A DNA stretch of 64,000 nucleotides from Opisthocomus hoazin (GCF_030867145.1 NC_134426.1:2542001-2606000), one strand, 5' to 3'; positions 20,279-33,058 are shown, numbered from the stretch's first letter. Program-made: numbers and translations. The notes: generated by a model not told the origin, from the letters alone.

Positions 20279-21766
20279 CTGCAAGAGAAGAGGCAATTAG
20301 TTGGTGTCTCCTCCCTGCTATCTCACCTGCATCTCTGTGTCCTGGGCAGCTGGTGGGAACTGTCACCATCAGCCCCAGCTGTCCTAGAAGTCCTCTCCTG
20401 GCTCTGGGTGTGCTTGGCATCGAACGTGGTTCCTCAAGGAGAAGAGCAAAACTCCAAGTAACCCCTGGGCACCAACCTGCTGGGAGAGCTCATTTGAAGG
20501 CAGGTTGGCAGCAAGCCCCAAGGCTGGTCCAGGGGTGCTCCCTGTCCCGAGCTCAGCCACAGGTCCCACACCCGGCTCTCTTGTTACCAAGAGGGATTTG
20601 CTTGCATTTTCCTTGTATTCTAATTCGTGCACGGGAAAAAAGGCAGCAGAAGGACGCACTGGCTAAAACCCCTTCTTACTGCCAGCCATAAAGGTGCCTC
20701 TCAGCTGGGAGCACGAGAAGGACAAGTAAGCCAAAACAGCAGAATGCAGCAAAAACCATAAAACCACACATGAAATGTAAAGAGTGGATTTATTTTCATT
20801 ATCTCGCAAACCAGGGGATCTCTGATACAGCACCTGGGCAGAAGCACAGAAGCAAAGCAGGAATGCAGACACCACAGAGCTCAGTCCCTGCTAGAGAAAG
20901 AGTGCCAGCTACTGAACTTGGTTCTTTCACCTGGGTACGCACGATGTTCACCCAGACATAACATTCCACTGTGCCTTGGTCCTTCCCGCAGCAGGGCAGG
21001 AATCACAGGCATGTTTGACAGGTTGCCTTGGAGTCTGTCAATCACAGACCTATGTTATCTGAACACAGATGTTCTGCTGGTTGAGCACACAAGACTAAAC
21101 AATGATTAGTATGCTACATGTCTTTTTTGACACCCCAGCTGCAAGTCACTTGAGCGTGTTTGCAATCCTCCTTGTCAATCTTCCATTATCATCCCCCATG
21201 CAGCATGTGACCATCCAACAGCACACAGCATGTCTCCTGCCCTGAAAGGCTGTTATGGACAGATGGAGCCCAAAGTCATGGGCTAAGTGAACTCCATGAA
21301 CATTTTAGAGGAATGGCCCACAGAGCAAGGAATGATATCTCTGTGTGTAAATCAAAAGACAGGAAAAGATTTATTGGGAAGTGTTGGATCTGAGTGTGAT
21401 GTAGATGGTATAAAAGAAGAATTGGATACTGTCCTGGTTTCAGCTGTGTGCCATTCACAATATCTTTCCCTTGACCATTCTTGTACCCTCCCATGCAAAC
21501 AGCCCATCTCTATTTACCCTTTCCTCCCTGGCCCTACTTTGGATTCCTTTGCACCTTCATTTGACATTTCCAAGCTTGTTACCATGGAAATTCCTCCCTT
21601 GGTCATAAACTCCATTGAACAGGTACCGCCTTCTTTTATCAGTAGTGTCCTGCAATTCTTCATGCCGCTGTCTTATCAGCGGCACCACAAATGTGGTACG
21701 CACAAATCAAAAGCTGTCAAAATAGAGCTTCACTCCAGGGAGACCTTCAAAATCTCTGGGATTTGG

Positions 21767-24700
21767 CCACCAAAGTAAAGGCTGGTTGCCTATCAAGATG
21801 ACAGTTGGCCACCACAACGCGTCATGCCCAACAAACAAAATGCTGGGTGCCCACCGAGATGCCAGGTGCCCACAAAAGTAACTGCTGGGTGGTTAAGGAG
21901 ATGCCAGGTTGCAACCTGGTGAAGAACTCGGGCTAAGCATTTAGGTGGCCATCAAGATAAAGACTAGGTGCCCACCAAGATGCCAGCTGGCCACCAAAAG
22001 AAACGCTTGCTGCTCATCAGTATTCCAGGTGGCAACCAATACGCCAGGGGCCCACGAAAGGAAATGCCAGGTGGTCACCAAAACACAATGTGGCCACCTA
22101 AACTAATGCTGAGTGCGCACAAAGATGCCAGGTGGTCTCTACAACGCCATGTGCTCACCCAGATAAATGCCAGATGCCCACTAAGATGTCAGGTGGCCAC
22201 CAAATAGTCATGTGCCTAGGAAAAACAACACTGGGTGCCCACCAAGATACCACGTGCTCACAAAAATTCCACATGCCCACCAAAAGAAAGACTGGGTTCT
22301 TACCAAATTTTGGTGCTCTCCAAAATACATGCTGGGTGCTCAGCAAGATGCCAGGTGGCACCCAAAATGCCGGGTACCCAACAAAAGATAACTGGGTACC
22401 CATGAAGATGCTGGGTGCCCAACTAAATGTCACATGCCCACCAAAAGAAAAGCTGTGTGCCCACGTAGATGTCAGGTGGCCATGAAAAAGTCATGTGTCC
22501 ACCAAATAAAGGCTGGTTGCCTGTCAAGATGCCAGGTGGGCACCAGAAGAAAAGCTCGGTGCCCACCAAGAGGCCAGGTGGCCACCAAAACAAATGCCAT
22601 GTGCCCAGCAAGATGACACATGGCCAGCAAAAGAAATGCCAGCTGCCCAACAATAGAAAACCTGGCTGCCCAAGAAAACACCATGTGGCCACCAAAACAC
22701 CACATGCCCACAAGAATAAACGATGGGTGCCCAGCAAACAAAATGCTAAGTGCCCAACAAAATGTCAGGTGCCCACCAATAGACATGGTGGGTGCCAACC
22801 ACGATGTCTGGTGTCCACCAAAATAAAAGCTGGCTGCGCACCGAGACACCAGGTGGCCACAAAAATACCACGTGCCCACCAAAACTAGAGCCGAGTGCCC
22901 ACCAAGATACCAGGTGGCCACCAAAATGCCATGTGGCCACCAAAAGAAGTGCCAGGTGCCCACCAAGATGCTGCGTGCCCACCAAAAGGAACACCGGCTG
23001 CTCACCAAGATGCCAGGTGACGACCAAAATGCCATGTGCCTGCCAAGAGAAAAACAGGGTGCCCACCAAGATGATATGTGCCCACCAAAAGAAATGCTGC
23101 GTGCCCACCAAGATGCTGGGTGCTCAGCAAAATAAAGCTGGGTGCCCACCAAGATGCCTGGGGCCCACAAAAATGCCACATGCCCACCAAAAGAAACACT
23201 GCGTGCACATGAAGATGCTGGGTGGCCAAATAAATTCCACATGCCCACCGAAAGAAACTCTGTGTGCCCACAAAGATGCCAGGTGGCCACCAAAAGAAAT
23301 GCCAGCTGCCCACCAAAATGCCACGTGCCAACCAAAATCAATGCCACGTGCCCAGTAAAAGAAAACCAGGGTGACCACCAAAACACCATGTGGCCACCAA
23401 AACACCACATGCCCACAAGAATAAACGATGGGTGCCCAGCAAACAAAATGCCAAGTGCCCAAACAAACGCCAGGTGCCCACCAATAGAAATGGTGGGTGC
23501 CAACCACGATGGCTGGTGTCCACCAAAATAAATGCTGGCTGAACAGCAAGACGCCAGGTGGCCACAAAAATACCACGTGCCCACCAAAATAATTGCCGAG
23601 TGCCTACCAAGATGCCAGGTGCCCACCAAAATCCCATGTGCCTGCCAAGAGAAACACCGGGTGCCCACCAAGACGCCATGTGCCCACCAAAATAAATATT
23701 GGGTGCACACCCAGTTGCTGGGTGCTCACCAAATTAAATCTGGGTTGCCACCAAGATGCCAGGTGACCACAAGAACACCATGTGCCCACAAAAATAAGTG
23801 GTGTGTCCCTATGGAGATGCCAGGTGGCCACCACAAGAAGTGCTGGGTGTCCACCAACATAACAGGTGGCCAGCAAAACACAACGTGCCCAGCAAAAGAA
23901 ATGCCAGGTGCCTACCAAGATTGCAGGTGGCCACCAAAATGACACATGGCCACGAAAAGAAACGCTGTCTGCCAACAAGATGAATGCCACGTGCCTACCA
24001 ACAGAAAAACTGGGTGCCAACCAAAGGACCATGTGCCCACCAAAGGAAATGCTGGGTACCCACCAAGATACGGGTTGCCAATGAAAATAAATGCTTGGTG
24101 CTTCCAAAGATGCTAGGTGGCCACCTAAGTGCTTGGTGGTGACCCACAAAAATACCGGGTGCCCACCAAGACGGCAACTGGCAAGCAGAATAAACACCAG
24201 GTTTCCACCAAGAGGCCAGGCGGCCAGCAAAAACCAGGTGCCCACCGAAAGGAACTCTGGGTGCCCACCAAGATGCCAGGTGCCCGCCAAAACGCCATGA
24301 GGCCAGCAAAAGAAATGCCGGGTGACTAAGACGTAGCCAGGTGCCCCCCAAGATGCCAGGTGCCTACCAAAAGTAACAGCGGGTGCCCACTATGATGCCA
24401 GGTGGCCACAAAAATGCTCCATGCCCACAAAAAGAAAAGCCAGGAGCCCACTAATCAAAAACCTGGGTGCCCACCATGATTAATGCCACATGCCCACCAA
24501 AAGAGACACTGGGTACCCACCAAAAGACCATGTGCCCAGCAAAATCAAGGCTTGGTGCCCAACAAGATGTCACCTTGTCACCAAAATGCCACGTACCCAC
24601 CAAAAAAATCACAGGGTGCTCACCAATATTCCAGGTGGCACCCAAAATGCCAGGTGGCCACCAAAATAAAGGCTGGTTGCCTATCAAGATGACAGTTGGC

Positions 24701-27700
24701 CACCACAACACGACATGCCCAACAAACAAAATGCTGGGTTCCCACTGAGATGCCAGATGCCCACCAAAGTAAATGCTGGGTGGTTAAGGAGATGCCAGGT
24801 GGCCACCTGGTGAAAAACTCGAGCTAAGAATTTAGGTGGCCATCAAGATAAAGACTAGGTGCCCACCAAGATGCCAGCTGGCCACCAAAAGAAACGCTTG
24901 CTGCTCATCAGTATTCCAGGTGGCAACCAATACGCCAGGGGCCCACGAAAGGAAATGCCAGGTGGCTACCTAAACACCGTGTGGCCACCCAAACTAATGC
25001 TGCGTGCACACAAAGATGCCAGGTGGTCTCTATAACGCCATGTGCTCACCCAGATAAATGCCAGATGCCCACCAAGATGGCAGGTGGCCACCAAATAGTC
25101 ATGTGCTCAGGAAAATATACACTGGGTGCCCACCAAGATGCCACGTGCCCACCAAAATGCCACGTGCCCACCAAAATGCCACATGCCCACCAAAAGAAAG
25201 GCTGGGTCCTTACCAAATGTTGGTGCTCTCCAAAACACATGCTGGGTGCCCAGCAAGATGCCAGGTGGCACCCAAAATGCCGGGTGCCCAACAAAATATA
25301 CACTGGGTGCCCATGAAGATGCTGGGTGGCCAACTAAATGTCACATGCCCACCGAAAGAAACGCTGTGTGCCCACATATAAGCCAGGTGGCCACGAAAAA
25401 GCCATGTGTCCACCAAATATAGGCTGGTTGCCTGTCAAGATGGCAGGTGGCCACCAAAAGAAATGCCACGTGCCCAGCAAGATGACACGTGGCCAGGAAA
25501 AAAAATTCCAGCTGCCCACCAGTAGAAAACCTGCATGCACAACAAAACGCCATGTGGCCACCAAAACACCACATGCCCAGAAGACTAAACGATGGGTGCC
25601 CAGCAAACGAAATGCCAAGTGCCCAACAAAACGCCAGGTGCCCACCAATAGACATGGTGGGTGCCAACCACGATGGCTGGTGTCCACCAAAATAAATGCT
25701 GGCTGCGCACCGAGACGCCAGGTGGCCACAAAAATACCATGTACCCACCAAAACTAGTGCCGAGTGCCCACCAAGATGCCAGGTGGCCACCAAAATGCCA
25801 TGTGGCCACCAAAAGAAGTGCCAGGTGCGCAACAAGATGCTGTGTGCCCACCAAAAGGAACACCGGCTGCTCACCAAGATGCTAGGTGACCTCAAAATGC
25901 CATGTGCCTGCCAAGAGACACACCGGGTGCCCAACAAGATGCCATGTCCCCACCAAAAGAAATGCTGGGTGCTCACCAAGATGCAGGGTGCTCAGCAAAA
26001 TAAAGCTGGGTGCCCACCAAGATGCCAGGTGACCACAAGAACACCATGTGCCCACAAAAATAAATTTTGCGTCCCTAGGAATATGACAGGTGGCCACCAC
26101 AAGAAGTGCTGGGTGCCCACCAAGATACCAGGTGGCCACCAAAACACCAGGTGTAAATTAAAAGAAACTCGAGGTGCCCACCAAGATGCCAGCTGGCAAA
26201 AGAAATACAACGTGCCCAGCAAAAGAAATGCCAGGTGCCTACCAAGATTGCAGATGACCTCCAAAATGACGCATGGACACGAAAACAAACGCTGTCTGCC
26301 CAACCAGATGATTGCCATGTGCCTACCAACAGAAAAACTGGGTGCCAACCAAAGGACCACGTGCCCACCAAAAGAAATGCTGGGTACCCACCAAGATGCT
26401 GGCTGCCAAGGAAAAGAAATGCTGGGTGCTTGCAAAGATGCTAGGTGACCACCTAAGTGCTTGGTGGTGACCCAGAAAAATACCGGGTGCCCACCAAGAC
26501 GGCAACTGGCAACCAGAATAAACACCAGGTGTCCACCAAGAGGCCGGGTGGCCAGCAAAAACCAGGTGCCCACCGAAAGGAAATCTGGGTGCCCCCCAAG
26601 ATGCCAGCTGCCTACCAAAAGTAACAGCGGGTGCCCATTAAGATGCCAGGTGGCCACAAAAATGCCCCCTGCACACCAAAAGAAATGCCAGGTGCCCACC
26701 AATCAAACACCGTGTTGCCCACCATGATCAATGCCACATGCCCACCAAAAGAGACACTGGGTACCCACCAAAAGACCACGTGACCAGCAAAATCAAGGCT
26801 GCGTGCCCAACCAGATGCCAGCTTGTCACCAAAATGCCACGTACCCACCAGAAATATCACAGGGTGCCCACCAATATTCCAGGTTGGCACCCAAAATGCC
26901 AGGTGACCACCAAAAGAAACGCCAGCAGCCCACCAAAGAAAATGCCAGGTGGCCACCAAAAGAAAGGCTGGTTGCCTACCAAGATGGCACTTGGCCACGA
27001 GAACGCGACATGCCCAACAAACAAAATGCTGGGTGCCCACCGAGATGCCAGGTCCCCACCAAAGGAAATGCTGGGTGGCTAAGGAGATGCCAGGTGGCCA
27101 AGGAGATGCCAGGTGGCCACCTGGTGAAAAACTCGGGCTAAGCATTTAGGTGGCCATCAAGATAAAAACTAGGTGCCCACCAAGATGCCAGCTGGCCACC
27201 AAAAGAAACGCTTGCTGCTCATCAATATTCCAGGTGGCAACCTATACGCCAGGGGCCCACGAAAGGAAATGCCAGGTGGCCACCAAAACACCATGTGGCC
27301 ACCTAAACTAATGCTGTGTGCGCACAAAGATGCCAGGTGGTCACTATAACGCCATGTGCTCACCCAGATAAATGCCAGATGCCCACCAAGATGTCAGGTG
27401 GCCACCAAATAGTCATGTGCCCAGGAAAATAAACACTGGGTGCCCAGCAAGACACCAGGTGCTCACCAAAATGCCACATGCCCAACAAAAGAAAGGCTGG
27501 GTCCTTACCAAATGTTGGTGCTCTCCAAAATACATGCTGGGTGCCCAGCAAGATGCCAGGTGGCCACCAAAAGAAATGCCGCGTGCCCACCAAAAGATAC
27601 GCTGGGTGCCCACCAAGATGCTGGGTAGCCACCGAAAAAATGCCACGCGCCCAACAAGATGACACGTGGCCAGCAAAAGAAATGCCAGCTGCCTACCAAA

Positions 27701-28090
27701 AGAAATCCTGAGTGCCCACCAAAATGCCAGGTGTCCACCAAAACACCAGATGCCCACATGAATAAGCGATTGGTGGCCAGCAAACAAAGTTCCAGATGCC
27801 CACCAAAAGAAACGCTGGGTGCCCATCAATATTCCAGGTGGCAATCAATACACCAGGGGCCCACGAAAAGAAATGCCAGGTGGCCACCAAAACACCACGT
27901 GCTCACCAAAACTTATGCTCGGTGCGCACAAAGATGCCAGATGGACACCAAAAATTAATGTGCCTAGGAAAATAAATGCTGGGTGCCCACCAAGATGCCA
28001 GCTGCCCACCAAAATGCCACATGCCCACCAAAAGAAACACTGGGTGCCCATGAAGATGCCAGCTGGCCAACTAAATACCAAATGCCCAAC
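21767..28090 (+). repeat. 19/23-bp minisatellite array, main block (M2) with higher-order repeats
   Basis: About 6.3 kb, on the order of 300 monomers, is made of the two monomer types in non-uniform order (19-23 pairs of 42 bp and 19-19-23 triplets of 61 bp). Irregular marker units recur together. The unit with ACTCGGGCTAAGCATTTAGG is at 21925, 24816 and 27130. The unit with GGGTCCTTACCAAATGTTGG is at 22294, 25204 and 27499. These give higher-order periods of about 2.9 kb and 2.3 kb. A shorter nested duplication of the CGATGGGTGCCCAGCAAAC group is at about 22703, 23428 and 25588. No in-array gene is present. The long open frames on both strands follow from the absence of stop triplets in the monomer. 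Confidence 0.93.
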
Positions 28091-28535
28091 AAGGATGGTG
28101 AGGGGACTGGAGTATCTCCCCTACTAGGAGAGGTTGAGGGAACTGGCATTTTTCAGCCTGAAGAAGAGAAGGCTGCGAGGGAACCTTATAAATGCCTACA
28201 AATATCTGAAGGGTGGGTGTCAGGAGGATGGGGCCAAGCTCTTTTCAGTGGTGCCCAGTGACAGGACAAGGAGCAATGGGCACAAACTGAGGCACAGGAA
28301 GTTCCATCTGAACATGAGGAAGAACTTCTTCCCTCTGAGGGTGACGGAGCCCTGGCACAGGCTGCCCAGGGAGGTTGTGGAGTCTCCTTCTCTGGAGATA
28401 TTCAAGACCTGCCTGGACAAGGTCCTGTGCAGCCTGCTGTAGGTGACCCTGCTTCGGCAGGGGGGTTGGACTAGATGACCCACAGAGGTCCCTTCCAACC
28501 CCTACTATTCTGTGATATTCTGTGATATTCTGTGA
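28091..28535 (+). mobile_element. CR1: CR1 3' fragment inserted in the minisatellite
   Basis: This is the ORF2 C-terminus ([14 protein letters not shown] onward), the stop, the 3' UTR and a three-unit ATATTCTGTG tail. It interrupts the array between GCCCAAC and AGAAGAC. The corresponding place in the left array, near 10361, has uninterrupted minisatellite. Confidence 0.92.
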
Positions 28536-28659
28536 GAAGACAAGTTGTGTGCCCACAAATATGCCAGGTGGCCACGAATACGCCACGTGTCCACCAAATA
28601 AAGTCCGGTTGCCTGTCAAGATGCCAGGTGGGCACCAAAAGAAATGCTGGTTGCCCACT
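28536..28659 (+). repeat. 19/23-bp minisatellite, right remnant (M3)
   Basis: About six monomers continue the array after the inserted CR1 and end at the start of unit B. They correspond monomer by monomer to the end of M1 (10365-10483). Confidence 0.9.
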
Positions 28660-29812
28660 TGTGGAATTATTTGTAATTTTGAGATGTAAAACCTTAATTT
28701 TAAGTTTTATATGAAAAACGTAGCAGTGCTCACCCACTGAGGAAAAGCATGAAACCAAAAGGAGCTCTGAGGATGGGACACAGCTGCAGTAGGCAGGCGA
28801 GGAATGCACTAACACAGCAACTCCCTGCAATGTACCATAGAGGACGGAACAAGGTCGAGACTCCGTGGCCCTGCTCCGTGATGATAAAGCAGAAAGAAAT
28901 GGTTCTCTAGAACTGATCAGCAGCTCATCTGGCCCCCTGAGCCAACAGGTTTTCGAAACCTTGCCAAAGTGCTATCCTCTCGTGAGCTTTGCACGTTTTA
29001 ATATCATTTTAATACTAAAACACACCTCCATCCCGAAGGCTCCCCGCCTCCGAGGTACCACCACCCCTCTTCGAGTCTGCGCTCTCGATTTTTCATAAAC
29101 TCTACCTTTAAACGTGAAGCGAGAGAATTTTACACCAATCATGATAAAAGCTATGTATGACTACAGTCACTCAAACTCCACCTTAAAGGTAGAAAGGCTA
29201 TAAAAATAGCCAGGGAAATGGGGGATTTTCAGAGAAGAAGATAACACCGTAGATCTTCGGAGAAAACGAAGATAACACCGTGAGCAAGTCAAGGGAAACT
29301 CCACCTCAGACTGCCTCCGACAGCCGGGATTGGCCGACGGGGTGAGCCTTGCTTCTCCCCTCCTTGGGAAGCCTTGAGTGAGACTTAAATTAGGCGCTTT
29401 TCTCGGGAAGAGTTACTCCCTAATGTTTATAGCCAGGCTGTATTATTTACAAACTTTTCACGCCTTTTGGATTTGCACGTGCTTTCTTGCAGGCAGTCAC
29501 TATCACCGGCAATTCAAAAAACCTCTATGTCTGTTGCAGAAATAACACTGCACTGTTTCAGTCGCCAGTTGTCACAGTTTCTCACTGAACGCGACCAAAT
29601 GCGGCCGTGCCAGTTCATGAGCATGACTGGACTGAAGGTGCAGACTGCTATGAGTGTCTCCAGAATCGTGGAAACGCAACTGGACTGGTAGTGGCAAATT
29701 GGACATCACTCAGAATTTAAACCTAGCCGCACCCAGCCTCTCACGTTGGTGAAGAGCGTTAGAAAGCAAGGGGATTAATTTTCTGCCGAGTTAACATGAC
29801 AGGCTTGGACAC
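28660..29812 (+). mobile_element. LTR and leader (unit B), gag deleted
   Basis: This is the copy of the unit A LTR-like region with the TATAAAAA retained. It differs by the loss of about 22 bp containing an interrupted palindrome, and of the polyadenylation hexamer. It runs straight into the degenerate A-tract repeat with no retroviral coding sequence left. Confidence 0.5.
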
Positions 29813-29813
29813 T

Positions 29814-30132
29814 AAAAATGAGGCTTTAGGACCTGAAAAGTGGGCTCTAGTTACTACAAGAGGGGTTTGGGCCATGAAAATGAGGGTCTGGACACTCAGG
29901 ATGGCAGCTTGGAAGCGAAAAAAAGGCTTTTTGCCCTAACAGAGGGGGTTGAGACCCTCAAAATGAAACTGTGGGCTCTAAAAGAAGGCTATGGAGGATA
30001 AAAGAAAGGCTCGGTCCCTGAAAAGGAGGGTTCAGGCCCCCCGAATGAGCCTCTGGGGACTCGAAAGGGCTCCAAGGGTTCCAGGAACTGGGGTTCCATC
30101 AGGCTGGTGGCCAGTCCCCACTGGGGTTCCCC
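29814..30132 (+). repeat. Degenerate 19-23-bp tandem repeat with phased A-tracts (unit B)
   Basis: This is the copy of the repeat at 13562 with the same order of variant units, so it was duplicated as a block and not independently amplified. Confidence 0.7.
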
Positions 30133-30215
30133 AGGGCTGCGTTCTACAGCCAGTGCTCCCTCATCTGTTTCTGAATGCTCTGGGCACAGGAACTGAACGC
30201 CCATGGAGGAAGTTT

Positions 30216-30294
30216 AGATACAGATACAGGCACAGACAGAGATAAAGGCGTAGGGACAGGTACAGGCACACGAACAGGCAGAGGGAGAGGTGTA
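30216..30294 (+). repeat. Hexamer-like low-complexity repeat (unit B)
   Basis: This is essentially the same sequence as 13964-14042, part of the duplication. Confidence 0.65.
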
Positions 30295-32212
30295 GGTGAC
30301 GGGCTGTGCATTCTTCTTTCCTGGTTCTTTCTACCTAATGGTTATGGTCATTTGGGACCAAGAGTGGGCAGAGACAGTAGCATTTGGTGCTGTTGTGTTC
30401 AAGGTCAACGACGGTGTTTTGCCTAAAAGAAGAGTTTCTTCCGACAGACACACACGTTTCCTCATTTCCGATGGGAACCCAGCTGGGGCTGCCTGCTGCA
30501 GCCCACAGCAACATCTCCAGTGACAAACTCGGTGGCTTTGCCTTTTTCCCTGACAGACCACTCCAGAAATAAGCCTTCTGGGAGAGACACCCTAAGTCCT
30601 TCTGCATTTCCAGGATGTGCACAACCTTGCTGGGGTGATTTCTCGCCAGTTGCTCAACCTCTATCCTCCGTATGGTACCCTTTCCTTCAGTGGTATTTAG
30701 CAGAGGTTTTTTCAACTCATCTACACAAATGAGTCAGTCACTAGTTTTTCCAGAGCGTCGCAGGCAAAAATTGCTCAGTCCACGTGGCTTAAAGCAAATG
30801 ACGATCCAAGCGCTTTACTGGTAACGCAAACAACATGAAATTAAGGAGAAAGCTCCAAACTAGACACTTTCTAAAGTCAATAAACACCATCAGATTTTCA
30901 GACACCCTATGGAGCAAACACAAAAGAGATTTCTGAAGCTCTACAAGCCTTTCCAAAGGAAAGGTAAGCCAACTGCAAAGCCCTGGTGAGAACTCACCTG
31001 TAGTAGCATCCAACCTAAACCTCCCTGACGCAACTTCAGGCCATTGCCTCTCGTCCTATCGCTAGGATCTTTGGTGACATGGCTCTCTCCTCCACAAGGT
31101 TTTTCAGGGTAATTTCCAGCTCTGTGATGATATCTGTGGCTCTGCCCACCAGGATAATCCTCCCTATGTCCCTGAGCATATGGTGAGTTTTCTCCTCCGG
31201 TCCCAGGTGGACCAAAGTCATCTGGAGAGAAGTTCTCTCTCTTTACTGGAGCTTGGCACTGAGTGCCAACAGCATAGCCCTCATAAAACTTTTCATACTG
31301 TTATACTAAGGAACAAAAAGGGGAATCAAAATGTGAAATGCTAACTCAAATTAACCAGACTGTTGCTGTTACATGTATTTTTGTAAAGCCCTGCCCTTAC
31401 TAATTTTGAAATTAACTCTAGAGACTAAGAAACAGGGTTTTGAACAACGTTACTGTTTCATAAGAAGGATGTACCTGTCCTAAGTAAAAGCAGAGAGCGA
31501 TAATTCCTAGGAATAGCTAACGAGCTATGAAAAGCTGCTGAGATTGCCAAAAGAAACAGCTAACTAGGGGAAAGGCAACTCCAGCAGGGGGAGATTGATT
31601 GCGACCACAGACTCACGGACCACCTACCCCAATTCTGCGCCAGACTCAAAAGATGAAGAAACCGAGCATGCATACTAATTTACATGCTGGACCAAGAGAC
31701 TTTGGCCAGATGCAGACAATCCAGCAACTACACCTATTTGGTTTCTAGCCTGCTCACGTTTGTCAGGAGGTGAAGGATGTCATTACAAGGAAGCTTTAGT
31801 TAAAGAGACACCTGGTCCTCAAATCCTGTTACCAAATTGTAACTATCCTTTAACATTGATCACTGCCATATTTGAGCTGGTAACCAGCAAAGGAAACATC
31901 AAGTTTGGACTTTCTCTTTTCCCTGATAAAAGAAGTTTGGTCTGTAGTACAGTTATAGTTTGACCTGTATTACAAAAGGACATCAAGAAACAAAATATGG
32001 CCAATATGGGAAAATGTGTGCTGCAGGCAAAGGCAGAAGGTGAACATCCTATTTAAGCAAAACCAGTTCAGAACTCCTACAAGTTTTAGGGAAAGTTTTA
32101 GAATTACATTTGTCTCCGTTTCGTTTGGCATGTTTACCATCTGCAATGAAAAAGTGTATGGGGAAAAAGGCTATGTCATTTTTGCTTGTGTTAGAGGCAC
32201 TTTTACAGAATG

Positions 32213-32510
32213 ACAGAATGACAGAAGGAAGGGACCTCTGTGGGTCATCTAGTCAAACCCCCCTGCCGAAGCAGGGTCACCTACAGCAGGCTGCACAGGA
32301 CCTTGTCCAGGCGGGTCTTGAATATCTCCAGAGAAGGAGACTCCACAACCTCCCTGGGCAGCCTGTTCCAGTGCTCCGTCACCCTCAGAGGGAAGAAGTT
32401 CTTCCTCATGTTCAGACGGAACTTCCTATGCTTCAGTTTGTGCCCATTGCCCCTTGTCCTGTCACTGGGCACCACTGAAAAGAGCTTGGCCCCATCCTCT
32501 TGACACCCAA
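32213..32510 (-). mobile_element. CR1: Single CR1, likely product of CR1-CR1 recombination
   Basis: The left flank (GTGTTAGAGGCACTTT) is that of the first CR1 of unit A. The right flank (ACACCCAAATGTTGGCC) is that of the second. The body carries the GCCGAAGCAGG variant and the CTGCACAGG of the first copy near its start, then follows the second copy. This mosaic is expected for a recombinant junction. Confidence 0.85.
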
Positions 32511-32833
32511 ATGTTGGCCGCAATGGGGTGGGCCTTAGCCCCAGGCCTGGCTGACCCCATCCCCACAGTCCCTGGGGCCTTGCAACCCCCTCCCAGTGTC
32601 CACAGGGTCCTGACTGCCCCCTCCCACCACAGCATGGCCCCTCTGGGGACCAGGCGGGACAGGCACAGGGCACAGCCCGGGGACGCTCCAGCCCTGCCAC
32701 CCCTCTGGGCTTTCCCCCAATGTCCCCACAGTGCCAAGACCGCCTGCACCAGGCAAGAACATGGCAGAGAACTGAGGACACTCTCATGGCTAGAGAAATG
32801 GCTCAGGGAGGTGCAGGAGGAGCATGTGGGAAG

Positions 32834-32881
32834 GGGAGGAACGTCCTCCCGGGGGGGGCAGGAAGAGTTGTCTGTATAAAA
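32834..32881 (+). promoter_or_regulatory. Hairpin plus TATA motif (unit B)
   Basis: This is the copy of the motif at 19293-19340, with the inverted repeat and the TATAAAA (32875-32881) unchanged. Confidence 0.28.
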
Positions 32882-33058
32882 CAACCTCAGCCAAGGGCTT
32901 GGAGAGCAGCTTCTTACCCGTGACCCTGCAATTCCCTCCTGCCGACCTGCAGGAAAGTGCTTGAGGATCAGGGGATGCTTTGGGGGTCCAAAAGCAATGT
33001 TCTCATGGGCTGCAGTTTTCAGCACAGGAACTCATCCAGAAGCCACTGGAGGTACTCC

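Larger units (their letters stand above)
10484..21766 (+). repeat. Duplicated unit A
   Basis: This 11,283-bp segment recurs at 28660-35307 as unit B. Offsets are constant in three blocks: +18,176 through the LTR-like part, +16,252 from about 13560 to 15950, and +13,541 from about 18970 to 21766. The steps correspond to losses of 1,924 bp and 2,711 bp in B. Both units begin at the same minisatellite edge. Unit A ends by switching to minisatellite at GATTTGG, while unit B continues into other sequence. Aligned stretches differ by only a few bases per hundred by eye. Confidence 0.9.
18971..21766. other. Duplicated block without a recognised gene
   Basis: This matches unit B at +13,541 with almost no indels. 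A TATA-like motif with an upstream hairpin sits at 19293-19340, and a possible exon lies on the minus strand at 20143-20278. Close to the right end, CTGTCCTGGTTTCAGCTG at 21430-21446 equals the start of common avian LTRs, but similarity does not continue. No frame here shows a family resemblance. Confidence 0.45.

Noticed and set aside
21420..21450. GTCCTGGTTTCAGCTG, which looks like the start of an avian LTR
   Set aside because: Similarity does not extend beyond about 18 bp, so no LTR was called.
22472..23710. A 412-codon open frame on the minus strand and others of up to 250 codons on the plus strand inside the minisatellite
   Set aside because: The monomers contain no stop triplet in any frame, and the 42-bp pair keeps phase. 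Frames are open on both strands at once and the translations are simple repeats.
21767..28090. Regularly spaced repeats that could look like a CRISPR array
   Set aside because: There are no unique spacers. Every monomer is itself repetitive, and the surrounding DNA is avian.
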